This document shows positions 53,560 to 64,000 of a stretch of 64,000 nucleotides of DNA, one piece after another. Position numbers and translations under genes: made by a program. Each line of letters opens with the position of its first letter. The stretch's first letter is position 1. The DNA is from Ananas comosus (lineage: Eukaryota; Streptophyta; Magnoliopsida; Poales; Bromeliaceae): NCBI RefSeq assembly GCF_001540865.1, contig NC_033631.1, positions 9,803,133 to 9,867,132 of the forward strand, in the 5' to 3' direction. Below the pieces are notes generated by a model, which did no database searches, was not told where the DNA came from, and saw nothing but the letters and a program-made list of their open reading frames with translations.

Positions 53560-54070
53560 AGTAGGGCTACTATACTCTTATAAGTATTGGGCCCTTCGTA
53601 TTTATAAGTTGTTTTTGATGATGGAGCTTCCGAATCGATGATCCGCTCTGTTAAACATGATCTAGAGTATTTGAAATTTCTAGAAAATAAATTTCGTAAT
53701 TTTTCGAAATTACAATAAAGTTTATCAAGCGGGTATAAAATGAACGGTCAAAATCTAACGACGTCTCAAAAATGGATGATTAGATCTTTCAATTTAAGAT
53801 CGGAATTATTGATCTTTATCTATATAGTGAATAGAATTTTCTATCAAAAATTCAACTGATTTCAATTCTTTTATACCGTTAAACTAGTAAATATCTCATA
53901 CCGGCCGTTAAAATGTCGAAAAATTATAAAATTTGATTTCTAAATATTTTAAATGCTCTAAATAACGTTTAATGGTGTGGATCGTTGATTCGGAAGCTCT
54001 ATCATCGAAAATAACTTATAAGTACGAGAGCAATCGTACTCATAAAAGTATGGTAGTCGAACTCTATATA
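53560..54070. mobile_element. fold-back MITE, copy B, directly after copy A
   Basis: The same arms and interior motifs as copy A, with about 10% differences by eye and a short internal deletion (the segment after ACCGGCCGTTAAAAT is shorter). The two sit head to tail three bases apart. Confidence 0.8.
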
Positions 54071-54090
54071 TAAATAACGTTTTCTCAAAA

Positions 54091-54362
54091 AAGCAAACGA
54101 GCTCCGTTACCATTCATTTATTTTCGATGATGGAGCCTCCAAATCGACGATTGACACCGTTAAAAATAACCTATACCACTTGAAGTATCTAGAAATCAAA
54201 TTTCATACTTTTTCCAGAAAAGCATCAAATTTGATTTCTAGATACTTCAAGTGGTTTAGATTATTTTTAACAGGACCAATCGTCGATTTGGAGACTCGAA
54301 CATTAAAAATAAATGGGTAGCAACGGAGTACGTCCGTTTGCTGCCGATATTATTCCAGCTCA
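54091..54362. mobile_element. near-perfect 272-bp palindrome (minimal fold-back MITE)
   Basis: The left arm AAGCAAACGAGCTCCGTTAC...CATACTTT mirrors the right arm around 54222. It belongs to the same family as 42362-43440. Transcribed, it would form a long hairpin. Confidence 0.85.
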
Positions 54363-55040
54363 ACTCTCTCTCTCTCTCTCTCTCTCTTTATATATATATA
54401 TATATATTAGTCTTTTAAGCTTAATTAGCATGTCAAAATTTAATCGGACTTTGAGGTTGATTAGTCAATATCAAATTCGAAAGCCTTCTCTTTTAAGCTT
54501 CATTAGCGATTCAAAATTTAATTGGACTTTGAGCTTGATTAGTCAAAATTTAAGTACTAACAACAGAGATAATAAAGAGTAATTAAAGTTAAACATGTCG
54601 ACTATGCAACTACATATATGTATCGATGCATATTTGCAGTTGTTTCTTTCAAATTTGATGGATGTTCTTATTCTAAAACTCGATTTGTTAGAAAATAGTA
54701 CAGAAATAATCTTAGCTTGCTATTGTGATGCATAACTATACAATGTATGGCATCAATGATTTGCGAAGCAAGGAGAATTAATTAATCAACATAAAAATAC
54801 GACACCACAAATCCAAATTAATCAAATTTTTTTTCTTCTTACGAAAATTTCGTTACGTAAAAGAGTTAGGGTAATTGTTCATTATGAATAATTTTATCAT
54901 GAGAACTTTGAGGTTCTTCAAGAATATTAAGAAAGTTAAATCATTGTGAAATTAATTATTCATTTTGCAAGCGGTTTAATTTTACAAATGTAGAAGCAAA
55001 TATATTTCCAAACTTTTTAGGGTTTGTTGTTATTATTGTT
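54363..55040. other. intergenic with microsatellites
   Basis: CT then TA runs (54363-54406), then a ~60-base imperfect tandem repeat containing CTTTTAAGCTTNATTAGC and AAATTTAATNGGACTTTGAG (54412-54552). The rest is AT-rich. Confidence 0.6.
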
Positions 55041-55366
55041 AGGGAAAACTTCAAGTACCACCCTTGTGGTTTCTCACTTTTTCATTTTTGTACCCTGTGA
55101 TTTTTTTTTTGTTATTTCCTCCACTATTTTTTTTTTCATTAAATTAGTGACAAAGTTAAAACTTAGGGGTATTAAAGTGAATATTTGATAAACTATATGT
55201 GGGATATCTGAAGTTTTTTTATGTGATTTAATAAAAAATTAACAGAGGGCTGACAAAATAAATAAATAAATAAAATCATAGAGTACTAAATTGATACACT
55301 TTAAATTGTAGGGTACTAAAATAAGAAAATATAAAACCACAAGTGTGGTATTTAAAGGTTTTCCTT
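55041..55366. mobile_element. MITE of the CCCTTGTGGTTT family
   Basis: The left end GGGAAAACTTCAAGTACCAC and right end (inverse GGAAAACCTTTAAATACCAC) are inverted repeats. Related to 20145-20470 and 60025-60385. Confidence 0.75.
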
Positions 55367-55379
55367 GTTATTATTACAA

Positions 55380-56340
55380 CATATGCATGTTGTCCTTTTA
55401 TCCCAAGTTGATTTTTGAGCAAAAAAGATAAAACAAAAATGAGCATCAACTAATTTTTTTTCACACACACATGCAATCATAATTTCGAACATTTGAAGGG
55501 TTTAAAAATCGAATTTCATATTTTTAAAAAACTATTAGCTAATGCATTAAAGTACTACCAAATAAATAGTTAAAAAAACAAGAAGCGTTGCGAAAATAGA
55601 TCAATATTAGTGCTTCTCAATATAAGATTGGAGTTGTCAAACAAAATTAAAATAGTGCATAAGTAACTTTTCTATCCAACATATTATATTTGGATTGTTA
55701 TATACTGTTAAACAAGCAAAAACTTATATTGTCAATAAAAAATTAAAAATTATCACATTTGTTTAGTAGGTATTTTTAATACTCTAACTAAATCATGTTC
55801 AACAATATCAACAGTTATTCAAACTGTTCGTCATGTGAAAGTGTCGCGAATCTATATTAAGTTCAAGATAATATACCAAAAATTTGTACGTCATTTTTGT
55901 ACTGAAGAAAAAAGCGAAAATTTGTAGGCAGGATTGCATCAAAATGTGGAGAATATTCAATTAATGTTTTATTTTTCTAAAGTCATGTGAGAAAAAGACA
56001 CAAATATTAATTGCTCTACCTGAGTAATTGTTACAATAAAATTCTTCTTATTGGCTCTTTAATTTCAAAGGGCACAGCTAATATTCAAATTTAGATTAAT
56101 TAGTCACCTTAATTTTGACTGCATATAAAACATGCATCAAGGTACATGTATGAAGAATTTTGATTTGTTGTTACCTACGTACGATCACATATTTTATACG
56201 CACAAATCTTTAAACTTTGTGCAAGGAGTTGAACCCCACTTTTTGAGATATAATTTTGGCTAAATCGTGAAAAACTCTTTGCCAATGAAGATGTTATATA
56301 TATTCAGTGGAGTAGGAATCACGTAAACTAAATAATATAT
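55380..56340. repeat. ~1 kb duplicated segment, copy 1 (uninterrupted)
   Basis: It matches 56845-58690 in order and orientation after removing insertions. It is the empty-site reference for a SINE and a hAT-like MITE in copy 2. No coding content. Confidence 0.85.
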
Positions 56341-56844
56341 ATAGGTTAGGGCTACCGTACTTTTACGATGCATTTGGTGCGAATTATTCTGACAGAATTA
56401 CAGACAATTCTGCCATCATTACTATATTTGGTTCATTCGGTATGTAATCAGGTCATTAACGTAACATTACAAATGATGCAAAATTATATTGAAAATATTA
56501 CCGAGAAGGAGTGTGTATCTTGAATTATTGAAAGCGGTTAATCTTGTATGTTATATAAAATTACAAGTTTACACCTCTAACTACCGAAATCTTTTCAATA
56601 TGTCATTTTAAAAATTTTAATTTTAAATTTTAAATTTTAAATTTTAAATTTAAATTTTTAATTTTTAATTTATAAATTTTATATTTATATTTTAAATTAA
56701 ATATTAAATTTTATATTTCTATTCAAATTTAAAATTTCATATTTAAACATTTTAAATTTTAAATTATTTAAAATAAAATTTAATAAAAAAATTATTTATA
56801 AATAGTTAAAAAAAATTGTCAAATATAAGGTAATTTTGAAATAG
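56341..56844. other. AT-rich spacer between the duplicated segments
   Basis: Dominated by short AAATTTTAAATTTTAAA motifs (56590-56800). Nothing recognised. Confidence 0.5.
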
Positions 56845-56920
56845 ACTATACATGCATGTGTCCTCTTATCCCAAGTTGATTGTTGAGCAAAAACGATAAA
56901 ACAAAAATGAGCATCAACTA

Positions 56921-57077
56921 TTTTTTTTTTTTTTTGAGAGATAGGTTAGTACGCTTTGATTTATTTAATTAGAAATAAACTTAGACTAGAAATATGAATC
57001 AACTAAAATTGAATTTTGGGACCTCAAGGTATCAACCTCAAGCCCTTTGCTACTTGATTCATAGAGAGACAGTCAGT
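56921..57077 (-). mobile_element. tRNA-derived SINE in duplicated segment
   Basis: The flanks AGCATCAACTA (56910-56920) and AGCATAAACTA (57078-57088) form the target duplication; copy 1 has the empty site at about 55443-55453. The A and B boxes are degraded. Confidence 0.85.
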
Positions 57078-57870
57078 AGCATAAACTAATATTAGTTTTA
57101 CACACACAATCATAATTTAGAACATATTGAAAGTGTTAGAAATTAAATTTTATATTTTTAAAAAATATTAGCTAATGGCATTAACAGGTACGACAAAAAT
57201 AAATAGCTTGAAACAAGAAGCGTGCGAAAATAGAATCAAATATTAGATGCCTTACGTCATATAAATTGGAGATTGCCAAACAAAATTAAAAATAGTGGCA
57301 AAAAAGTCGTTTATAAAAAATAAAACGACAATATATTTGGATTAGTTTTATATTGTTAACAAGCAAACTTATATGCTCAAAAAAATTAAAAAGTAATCAA
57401 CATTGCTTAGTAGGGTCATGTTCAAAATCTCTAAAATTATGTTCAACAATATCAATAAATCATTCAAACTGTTCGCGCAGTGAAAGTAGTATGCCCCCGA
57501 CCCCCGCCCCCCCCCCGGCCTCCCGCCCCGGCCCCACAGCGCCCTATATAAGTTCAAATAATATACCAAAATTTGACCTCATTTTTGTACTGAAGAAAAA
57601 GCCAAAAAATTTGTTGGCAGGATTGCATCAAAATGTGTAGAATATTCAATGTTTTATTTTTCTAAAGTCATGTGAGAAAAAGACACAAATATTAATTGCT
57701 CTACCTGAATAATTGTTAACTAATGAATACCCAATAAAATTCTTCTTATTGGCTTTTTAATTTGAAAGGGCACAGCTAATATTCAAATTTAGATTAATTA
57801 GTCGCCTAATTTTGACTGCATATAAACATGCATCAAGTGCATGTATAGAAGAATTTTTGATTTTTGTTAC

Positions 57871-58065
57871 TAGGAGTGTCAACCATCCGAACACGAGCGA
57901 GCTGGAGCCTCTACGTGTTCGGCTCGTTTGAAAACGAGCCTAATACGAGCTGGCTCGTTAAATATCAAGCCAAAATATTTATCTTGTGTTCGGCTCGTTT
58001 GTTAACGAGCCGAACACGAGCTGCTAACGAATAATAAATTAAAAGTGATTATATTATATATATAT

Positions 58066-58118
<53 letters not shown>

Positions 58119-58512
58119 TTTATATTAATAGAATCTTACCCATTATATTTTGATTAAATGGTTGAAACTTTACATATAAATGTGTTTTTTTTATAATTGA
58201 ATTCGACTTTATATTTTTATTTTGCTAAAAATAAATTAGTAAAAATTTATATTATATATATAATTATTTATTTATATATAAAATAAATAAACTAAATGAA
58301 TTATATAAATATAAAATATATGTATTCGAACTGTTATCGAGCCAGACACGAGCGAGCTGATCCCAGCTCGTGTTCGACTCGTTTATTAAACGAGCTGAAA
58401 AAATTTAGCTCGTGTACTTTGGCTCGTTTACAAAACGAACGATTCGATTTTGAGTTTATTTTGAGCCGAACACAAATTGGCTCGTGAACAGCTAGCTGGA
58501 TTGCCACCCCTA
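57871..58512. mobile_element. hAT-like MITE (642 bp)
   Basis: Ends TAGGAGTGTCAA and TTGCCACCCCTA (inverse TAGGGGTGGCAA). The flanking TTTGTTAC/ATTGTTAC is an 8-bp duplication with one mismatch, the hAT length. Copy 1 shows the unoccupied site. The interior has GAGCCGAACACGAGC-type repeats and an AT microsatellite (58050-58115). Confidence 0.85.
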
Positions 58513-58690
58513 ATTGTTACGTACGTATGATCACATATTTTATACACATAAATCTTTAAAATTTGTGCAAGGAGTTGGATCCCACTATTTGAGATTTAAT
58601 TTTGGCTAAATGGTGAAAAACTCTTTGCGAATGAAGATATTATATATATTCAGTGGAGTAAGAATCACGTACGTAAACTAAATAAATTAT

Positions 58691-60024
58691 CAATAAACTA
58701 TCAATTTTGATAGTTCTGATAAGCGAGGGAATCTCTTTTTATTTAGTTTTAGCTCTATTATATAAAATTATAATCTACGCGACATATATACAAACAATTT
58801 CAGTGATGTTTAACATCTGAATATAACAATCTCACACATTTTTGAATTTCGACCTATTTGAGACAAAAAAAAATGCAGGTCCAAAGTTAATATAATACTT
58901 TTTTCTTAAATTTCACCTACTTACATAGTATTTAAATCTATACATGTTTAAATTTTATACGTTCTCGATTTATAACTTTAGCGGCGAAAATAACGAAAGA
59001 GAAATGAAGCAATATTACCAGGTATTTTATTCACAGCATTGTTAAAGGAAAAGGGGAGAAACGAGTAAATAAAAAATAACATGGATTTGGTGATTAATTT
59101 CATTGCTTTTTTTTTAAAAAAAAATTCTTGTAGTAGAGAATTCCACAAGTTCTAAATATCCAAATTGTATCTTACGTACTCTCTTTTTTCTTGTACCCTT
59201 TTCTCTTCTTATTCTAAAAAAAAAACATTAATTTAATTATCTAGATTAAAAAGATCATTGTAATTGACACCATTCAAACATATCAATAATTAATTGACTC
59301 ACATGTTACACATGTCACTCTCATTTGGTGAAATAAAAGGTATATATTAAATATCAGCTAAAGTGAAAGATCTATATAATACAATAAATTAAACAAAAAT
59401 TAACGGCTCAGATTGTGTCTTTGTATTTAATTATATATAGTAGGCATGCTATCGTTTTCTCCCTTTCACACATTTTGTTACACATATACGTTTAAAAAAA
59501 AGATCCAAAGTAAAAGTCTCCTCTCCATAAGCTTGTCAACCAAGCATTACATGTAAAAAAAAATTTATACATATATATGTAAAATAATCATACCCCTCAA
59601 AAGAAAAAAGAAAAATAATTAAATATATTTTTAAAGTCCTTTTTTTCTTAAACTCCTCTTTTTCTGATTTTAACCCTTGCATTGTTTAATATGGAGCATG
59701 TATAAAAATCCGAGGGACGAAAACAGAAGCGATAAATTTACTGCTTTCAAAATTCAGATCTTTAACAAGGATTTTAAAAAAAAAAATGTGATTCTCGAAA
59801 CTTTAGAGAGAGATAGATAAATAAATGGGCAAAAATGGCATTTAATAATATAACATAAATAAATTTCCCACCTTTTTGGGCCAAATTATTGACCTTGAAC
59901 AGTATATATTACATTCATAACGTGAAGCCGTGTTGGTTTAGTTTATTATTCCTTGGTTGCTTCCGCGTGCTCAGCACCCAACCCGGAATAAGCGCTTCTT
60001 GAATCAACGAGCTTATAATTAAGA
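58691..60024. other. AT-rich intergenic, nothing recognised
   Basis: No supported gene or complete element. Confidence 0.5.
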
Positions 60025-60385
60025 GGCAAAACTTCAAATACTATTCAGATAGTTTCATACTTTCTCATTTTAATACTTTATAATTTAAAGTATATTAATT
60101 TAGTATCCTATAATTTTTTTTTATTTTTTTATTATCGATTTCACCAACTTTTTTTGTTAAATCAGTGACAAAATTAAAACTAAAAGATAGTAAAGTAAAT
60201 ATTCAATAAAACTATATGAGATATCTGAAATTTTTTGTGTATAATTTAATAAAATATTAAAAAAAAACTGACGAAAAGATAAAAATAAAATTACAGAACA
60301 TTAACTTGACATATTTTAAATCACAAAATAATAAAGTGAGAAAATGCGAAATGACTAGAATGATATTTAAAGTTTATTCTAATTA
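60025..60385. mobile_element. decayed MITE, relative of 55041-55366
   Basis: The left end GGCAAAACTTCAAATACTAT and right end (inverse of ATGATATTTAAAGTTTATTC) match the family at lower identity. Confidence 0.6.
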
Positions 60386-60949
60386 AGATATAGTAGCGGC
60401 CGCATGCTTTTACCAAAACGGCTTGGCTCAGAAGCGATTCAACGTACGGCTTTTTGGGCCCCTCGTTTTGAAGAGATCCAACGTTTGTGTGTTCGAGCTG
60501 CCTCTGCAGGTATGTTGAATGTGAAGTGGACTCTAGGTAGGGACGCAAACGGGGCGGATCCGGAGATGCGAGGGTACTCCACCTCCCTTGTTATTTTTTT
60601 GTTAGGTTGGAATTGATTCAGAACGAGTTGATTTTTATCATATTTATTGTTCTAACTTATAGCTTTATTCAGGGCCGAACGGAGCGGGAGTATTGTAAAG
60701 CGAATTTTGATAAATTGGGATTGATCAAACGAGAAAGAGATCTTCCACTTTTTACTCTATTTGTTTAATGAATCAGAAAAGATTTGAAAGTGGACTTTTT
60801 TTCATACTGTTGGTCGCTATTTACTGTTTTATACAGGACGGATGCAAATTGGAGCTCCATCAATCTAAATCCATTTCGATCCCTAGCTTGGTCTCGTACA
60901 AATCATTAATTTTTCTTGCTGCTCGAATAGAAAACTATAGAGAAATTAA
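60386..60949. other. unidentified, moderately GC sequence
   Basis: 60404-60535 could encode MLLPKRLGSEAIQ...RLCVRAASAGM, with coding-like composition, but I recognise no family and it may be a fragment of a transposon or an organelle gene. 60540-60740 contains ACGGGGCGGATCCGG and related repeat-like motifs. Confidence 0.35.
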
Positions 60950-61759
60950 TGACGTGTTTGATTCGCTTCTTTTTCATCCTGAAATCGGAATCGAAATGGG
61001 TGAATTCGTTTGTGGATGTTTGGTACGCGGGAGTCCCATTCCGATTCCGATTTCCGAGTGGAATGGGAATCCCCTAATCACCTCTTTTTTCAATCCAGCC
61101 TAGGAGGCGGGATTGAAAGTTGAATCCGGATGGAATGAATATTTATTCGGATTAAATTTATTTTTTCAAATTTTTTAATTAAAATATGAGTTAGAATTTA
61201 AAAATTAAATATAATATTTTAAATTTTAATTTAAACTTAAATTAAAAATTAAAATTTAATCAAATATTTTGAATCTAACTTATAATTTGAATTTAAATTA
61301 AATTTTAATTTATATAAAATTTTATTCAAATTTTATTTCAAACTTAAATTAATTTATGGATTCAAATTAAAATTTAAATTGTAATTTTAAATTTGAATTT
61401 GAATAAATCAAAATTTAGTTTCATATTTTGAATTATCCACTCAACTTCAAAGTTTAATTTTTTTAAAAAAACATAGATTTAAAATTTTGACATTATTTTA
61501 AAATTTTGATGTAATTTTTTAATTTTTAATATTTAATTTGAATTTAAATTAATATATTATAAAGATAATGTTAATATACTAATTTGATTACGTTTTTTAT
61601 ATCCACATGAACCAAACACCGATAATGGAAATGATTTATTTCGATTCCGATTCAGGTGATGAACCAAACAAAATTAGGTAATGAGTCATTCCGATTCCGA
61701 TTCCAGTTTATTTTGATTCCGATTTCGATTCCGACTCCGACTTCGAACCAAACACGCTC
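60950..61759. mobile_element. Tourist-like PIF/Harbinger MITE (810 bp)
   Basis: The ends TGACGTGTTTGATTCG and CGAACCAAACACGCTC are imperfect inverses, flanked by TAA (60947-60949, 61760-61762). Inside both ends are CGATTCCGATT repeats in inverted orientation; the middle is AT-rich. Confidence 0.75.
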
Positions 61760-61762
61760 TAA

Positions 61763-62117
61763 AGGTTGAGTTATTTATAGACCGGGTCGTGGGTCCATGA
61801 GGTCAAGAATTCGCTTCCTACTTGATGCTTGCACCAAGTAAAGCACGTGTCTCTGACTTTCTGAGTCAAAATTTGTATATCTACTGAGAGGGTGTTTCGA
61901 GGAAGGGTTCAACATGCGAACTGCGAAAAAAAAAAAAAAAAAACATAAATTAATTAAGGATAAAGTAAACAACAACTATCTTGAACAACTGGCTATTAAT
62001 TAAAAAGCTTTTCAAAAGCTGTTTGAACCCATGCTATTAGGTTTTACTCAAAAGTGGTTTGGGTCCCCCATTTCCTGCCAAAAAAAAAGGAAAAAAAGAA
62101 AAAAAAAAAGAAGAAAA

Positions 62118-62152
<35 letters not shown>

Positions 62153-62386
62153 AGAGGAGCTAATGGATTTTCAAATTGTACTTTGTTGTCTTCTTTGGTT
62201 CTTAAGCTTAGCAAATGATAAAAATATATGAATCTTAAAATAATAATAATAATAATAATAATAATAAGCTTACTTATGCCATGACTTGTTTTGAGAGAGC
62301 TTCTTAATTTGACAAATATAATTTTGTTACGCAAAAGATGGATCTGGTGTGCACGATAGAGATCATTTGGATCACGGCGACATCTA
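61763..62386. other. intergenic with microsatellites
   Basis: A19 run at about 61925-61943, a GA run at about 62118-62145 and a TAA run at 62239-62267. No gene. Confidence 0.6.
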
Positions 62387-63700
62387 TCTATTACTTTCTA
62401 TTAATTCCCAATAACAAAAGCTGAGGTGGCATGATCTCTTTTTTTGAGATTTTTTTCTAATTTTTTTTTATTTTGATAGTTATTGTTGCATCTATTACTT
62501 TCTATTAATCCCCAATAACAAAAGCTGAGGTGGCATGACCTCCTTTTTTTAGATTTTTTTCTGATTTTTTTTTAAATTTTGATAGTTATTGTTGCATTTC
62601 AAATTCCACATAACCCTCTACATTTCATACTAGCCGTTTCTATTAGCAATTAATTTTTCTAAATTAGAAAATGGTTCCTCATAATTGCAATTGATAAATT
62701 ATTATAAAGTGTGATAATTAATTGTCAAATTATATCATCTATTACTTTCTATTAATCCCCAATAATAAAAGCTGAGGTGGCATGACCTCCTTTTTTGAGA
62801 TTTTTTTCTGATTTTTTTTTTTATTTTGATAGTTATTGTTGTATTTCAAATTCCACACAACCCTCTACATCTATTACTTTCTATTAATCCCCAATAACAA
62901 AAGCTGAGGTGGCATGATCTCCTTTTTTGAGATTTTTTTCTGATTTTTTTTTATTTTGATAGTTATTGTTGTATTTCAAATTCCACATAACCCTCTACAT
63001 CTATTACTTTCTATTAATCCCCAATAAAAAAAGCTGAGGTGGCATGACCTCCTTTTTTTGAGATTTTTTTCTGATTTTTTTTTTTTTTTGATAGTTATTG
63101 TTGCATTTCAAATTCCACATAACCCTCTACATTTCATACTAGCCGTTTCTATTAGCAATTAATTTTTCTAAATTAGAAAATGGTTCCTCATAATTGCAAT
63201 TGATAAATTATTATAAAGTGTGATAATTAATTGTCAAATTATATCAAAAAATATGGTCCATCTTTCTTGCTTCATAGATGTTGTCATTTCTTACCGAGAA
63301 AAACCTTTCCAACTTACCATATTTTTTCTCATTAAATTTTACAAATCAATTTATTATTTCTTACTAATTAATGATCCACTTTTTTTTTTCTAAAACTACA
63401 TCTTATTTAGTAACTATCACGAAATATTAATTATATTATTTATATTTTTAAAATTTCGTTCATCCTTCAAAATATTTCAAGTTATATATACAGTAACTCA
63501 TTTGATTCTATAATTTTTCTCTCACCCTCTCTCCGTTAGTTTTGAAGGAGATGAGAGTGAGTAAAGCCTGGAAAAGAGCAGGTCTGATTGTTATCATATA
63601 TATTTTAAAATTTTAATTTTTATTATTATTTTTTATCTTAAAAAATTTAAAATTTTATTTCTATTATCTATCGGCCGCATCGCGCGGGTCTGTATACTAG
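62387..63700 (+). mobile_element. non-autonomous Helitron with repeated 5' termini
   Basis: It starts TCTATTACTTTCTATTAA after an A and ends in a CCGC-ATCGC-GCGG-type hairpin, ten bases, then CTAG followed by T. That is the Helitron A|TC...CTRR|T layout. The 5' terminal sequence occurs five times, at 62387, 62491, 62738, 62870 and 63000. The 247-base unit 62491-62737 recurs at 63000-63246. There is no Rep/helicase coding, so it depends on another Helitron. Confidence 0.8.
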
Positions 63701-64000
63701 TAAAAATTTATACCACCAAATTTAAAATAATATATTTTAAACCACATGGTAGTAAAACAAAAAAGTGCAAAATTATAGTAATTAATTAAGAGACCCGCGC
63801 GATGCTGTGGGTAGTTATTTTAAAATTTAATTTTGAAAATTAGTTATAAAACTAGGCTGGAATACTATCAATAACACCAAACTATTGGTGCTATTGATTT
63901 TTTAGTCCTTGGATTGAGAAATGGGTGGTTAGGATGATGTGGGCCCTCTAGGGTTGAGTGAGTGGTTGGTTGAATAGTATAATCTAACGGATAAAAATAA
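63701..64000. other. window end: MITE fragments
   Basis: 63705-63780 resembles one arm of the GTGGTTT MITE family. 63790-63815 is a minus-strand CCCGCGCGATGC motif like a Helitron 3' hairpin. A GGCTGGAATACTATCAATAA MITE starts at 63854 and is cut by the window edge. Confidence 0.5.

Larger units (their letters stand above)
56845..58690. repeat. ~1 kb duplicated segment, copy 2 with three insertions
   Basis: It carries a minus-strand SINE (56921-57077), a C/G-rich 50-60-base run (about 57491-57543) and a hAT-like MITE (57871-58512) relative to copy 1. Single-base indels are frequent between the copies. Confidence 0.85.

Overview
The window looks like nuclear DNA of a flowering plant, most likely a monocot. 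The single-copy genes have very GC-rich coding sequence inside AT-rich, transposon-dense flanks. The families present are plant families: UGT73-like glycosyltransferases, a cinnamoyl-CoA-reductase-like protein with five exons, chromovirus-type gypsy elements, Helitrons, MITEs and a tRNA-derived SINE. I could not fix the species from sequence alone; pineapple (Ananas) or a relative is a guess.

Layout. 1-7.7 kb is repeats: two error-rich copies of a ~2 kb block (from 1 and from 3774), each with a Tourist-like MITE and part of a second PIF/Harbinger MITE. 7.8-9.2 kb is an intact intronless UDP-glycosyltransferase (UGT1). 10-12.6 kb is a local tandem/inverted repeat hosting a 752-bp Mutator-type element with a perfect 9-bp target duplication. 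That element carries a broken fragment of a 3-ketoacyl-CoA reductase gene (Pack-MULE). 13-19.9 kb is a minus-strand, decayed Ty3/gypsy element with one LTR. 20.7-22.7 kb is a second UGT broken by assembly gaps and an internal deletion. 24.5-25.8 kb is a third UGT with a late frameshift. The upstream regions of UGT1 and UGT2 are related, so the cluster grew by tandem duplication including flanks.

26-36.6 kb has no gene I can support; it holds SINEs, fold-back MITEs and AT-rich sequence. 36.9-37.5 kb is a small plant-specific protein of unknown function, with a cysteine-rich N-terminal half and a threefold 14-residue repeat. 38.3-48.3 kb (minus strand) is a complete five-exon cinnamoyl-CoA-reductase-like gene (369 aa). 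Its exons are joined by canonical GT/AG introns, and its two large introns are full of MITEs, a 5 x 133-bp tandem array and an assembly duplication. 52.3-52.8 kb is a plastid ycf2 fragment ending at a single N. 53-64 kb is repeats: fold-back MITEs, a ~1 kb tandem duplication whose second copy has gained a SINE and a hAT-like MITE, another Harbinger MITE, and a Helitron with several tandem 5' termini.

The three UGTs probably glucosylate small lipophilic acceptors in the cytosol, but the acceptors cannot be read from sequence. I see no operon-like or new multi-gene system. The most useful observations are the SINE family with visible target duplications, the Pack-MULE capture, filled/empty site pairs inside the window, the Tyr-to-Phe change at the reductase active site, and a set of single-N joins that look like assembly artefacts and affect gene models.
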